Positions 6,354 to 7,100 of a stretch of DNA of 7,100 nt are shown in pieces. Under the pieces are notes generated by a model. That model was given only the letters and a program-made list of their open reading frames with translations, did not search any database and was not told the origin of the DNA. Source of the stretch: an uncultured Maribacter sp. (lineage in GTDB: Bacteria; Bacteroidota; Bacteroidia; Flavobacteriales; Flavobacteriaceae). The stretch covers positions 1 to 7,100 of the forward strand of contig CAJQMW010000572.1 of NCBI GenBank assembly GCA_905479535.1, written 5' to 3'. Every line of letters starts with the position of its first letter. Position 1 is the first letter of the stretch. The position numbers were made by a program, and so were the translations under genes.

Positions 6354-7073
6354 ATGAAGAAATGGTTTTTGATAGGAATGGGGCTTTTATTTTTGACCCC
6401 TTCATTAAGCGCACAATTCAACGAACGCCCTATTCTTAACAAAGAAAATGAGGATAAAAAGTTATTGAATTGGGGCTATTTTCTAGGGTTTAACCAATAC
6501 GATTTTAAGTTTGACTACATTGAGGATTTGCCAGGTCCTTTGGATGATGTATTAGTTAGCAAAAGTTTTGGGTTCAATGTGGGCCTTATTGGGGAACTTC
6601 GTTTGAACGAATTTCTGGACCTACGCTTAGAGCCAGGATTACACTACACTTCTAGGGAATTAGGATTTACAAAAATTCCACAAGACCAACAATCTCCTCA
6701 AAACTCGATCCGCGAGGTAAAATCTACTTACATCAATTTTCCTTTGTTGTTGAAGGCCAGCACCAGAAGACTGGTAAATTCGAAGCCGTTTGTTATCGGT
6801 GGCGGTTCCATGACACTAAACTTGGGAAGTAACGAAGATAGTTTGGACGATAATAGTGCGGGAACTTTTAGAATGACCAAATGGGTCTACAATTATGAGC
6901 TTGGCTTTGGAATAGACTTTTATCTGGAATACTTCAAGTTCAGTCCATCAATACGTGGGGTATTCGCCATTAATGATGAACTGATACGGGATAATGACCC
7001 CAATAGCCCTTGGACCGGCAATGTAGCTGCCATGCGTACCCGCGGAGTATTCATAAACTTTACTTTTGAGTAG
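6354..7073 (+). CDS. porT: Type IX secretion/gliding outer-membrane protein PorT (SprT)
   Basis: Predicted outer-membrane beta-barrel protein of 239 residues. The N-terminus is a clear signal peptide: MKKW, hydrophobic core 5-15, and SLSA|Q with cleavage after Ala20. The mature part shows alternating polar/hydrophobic strands with tight turns (for example 41-55, 71-98, 123-137, 177-205) and ends FINFTFE, a final-strand pattern although the last residue is Glu rather than aromatic. Size, signal peptide and position after ubiE match flavobacterial PorT/SprT, which is needed for assembly or function of the type IX secretion system and thus for gliding and export of adhesins and enzymes; its exact mechanical role is not settled. 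The start is fixed because an in-frame TAG (6351-6353) abuts the ATG. No partner T9SS gene lies in the window. A generic PorT-family barrel of other function is the alternative. Confidence 0.82.
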   Translation: MKKWFLIGMGLLFLTPSLSAQFNERPILNKENEDKKLLNWGYFLGFNQYDFKFDYIEDLPGPLDDVLVSKSFGFNVGLIGELRLNEFLDLRLEPGLHYTSRELGFTKIPQDQQSPQNSIREVKSTYINFPLLLKASTRRLVNSKPFVIGGGSMTLNLGSNEDSLDDNSAGTFRMTKWVYNYELGFGIDFYLEYFKFSPSIRGVFAINDELIRDNDPNSPWTGNVAAMRTRGVFINFTFE

Positions 7074-7077
7074 ATTT

Positions 7078-7100
7078 TTAGGCGTTAGGCGTTAGGCGTT
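7078..7100. repeat. Heptanucleotide tandem array (TTAGGCG), cut by the window edge
   Basis: Three perfect TTAGGCG units at 7078-7084, 7085-7091 and 7092-7098, plus TT of a fourth, begin 4 bases after the porT stop codon and continue beyond the window. The unit is not a multiple of three and the array lies in non-coding sequence. Regularly spaced GG pairs could allow a two-tier G-quadruplex if at least one more unit follows. Full length and function cannot be judged here. Confidence 0.85.

Noticed and set aside
1..7100. tRNA, rRNA, CRISPR array, insertion sequence, prophage or defence system
   Set aside because: No matching structure, repeat-spacer pattern, transposase motif or terminal inverted repeat was seen; nearly all the window is housekeeping coding sequence.

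Overview
This window looks like a compact chromosomal stretch from a member of the phylum Bacteroidota, most likely a marine flavobacterium (Flavobacteriaceae). Four things point there: a PorT-type outer-membrane protein of the type IX secretion/gliding machinery next to ubiE/menG; start codons preceded by A-rich sequence instead of Shine-Dalgarno motifs; matches to the Bacteroidota -7 promoter box TAnnTTTG; and protein sequences of flavobacterial character. The genus cannot be read from the sequence alone.

Layout, left to right. (1) A membrane fatty-acid desaturase with three histidine boxes (+, 17-1117). (2) A 110-base gap holding a pair of related GCAAGC-centred repeat units. (3) A class I aminotransferase of the aspartate aminotransferase Ibeta type (+, 1228-2418). 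It is followed by a hairpin/T-tract terminator that overlaps the stop codon of the convergent gene trkH. (4) A minus-strand potassium-uptake operon, read right to left: trkA (5322-3973), then trkH (3971-2478), separated by one base. A possible 30-codon leader ORF (5415-5323) lies directly ahead of trkA, with its stop codon touching trkA's ATG. (5) A divergent promoter region (about 5416-5555). (6) ubiE/menG (+, 5556-6290) for the last carbon methylation of menaquinone. (7) porT (+, 6354-7073). (8) A heptanucleotide tandem array (TTAGGCG units) that begins 4 bases after porT's stop codon and runs off the window edge.

The genes serve separate housekeeping roles: membrane lipid unsaturation, amino-acid transamination, K+ uptake, respiratory quinone synthesis and secretion/gliding. 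Only trkA-trkH form an evident functional unit (NAD/ATP-gated Trk channel and its cytoplasmic ring). I see no tRNA, rRNA, CRISPR array, insertion sequence, prophage or defence gene. I do not see a novel multi-gene system. The points most worth a second look are small: the possible aromatic-rich leader peptide before trkA, the terminal heptamer array, the GCAAGC repeat pair, and the Delta6-desaturase-like features of the first gene.
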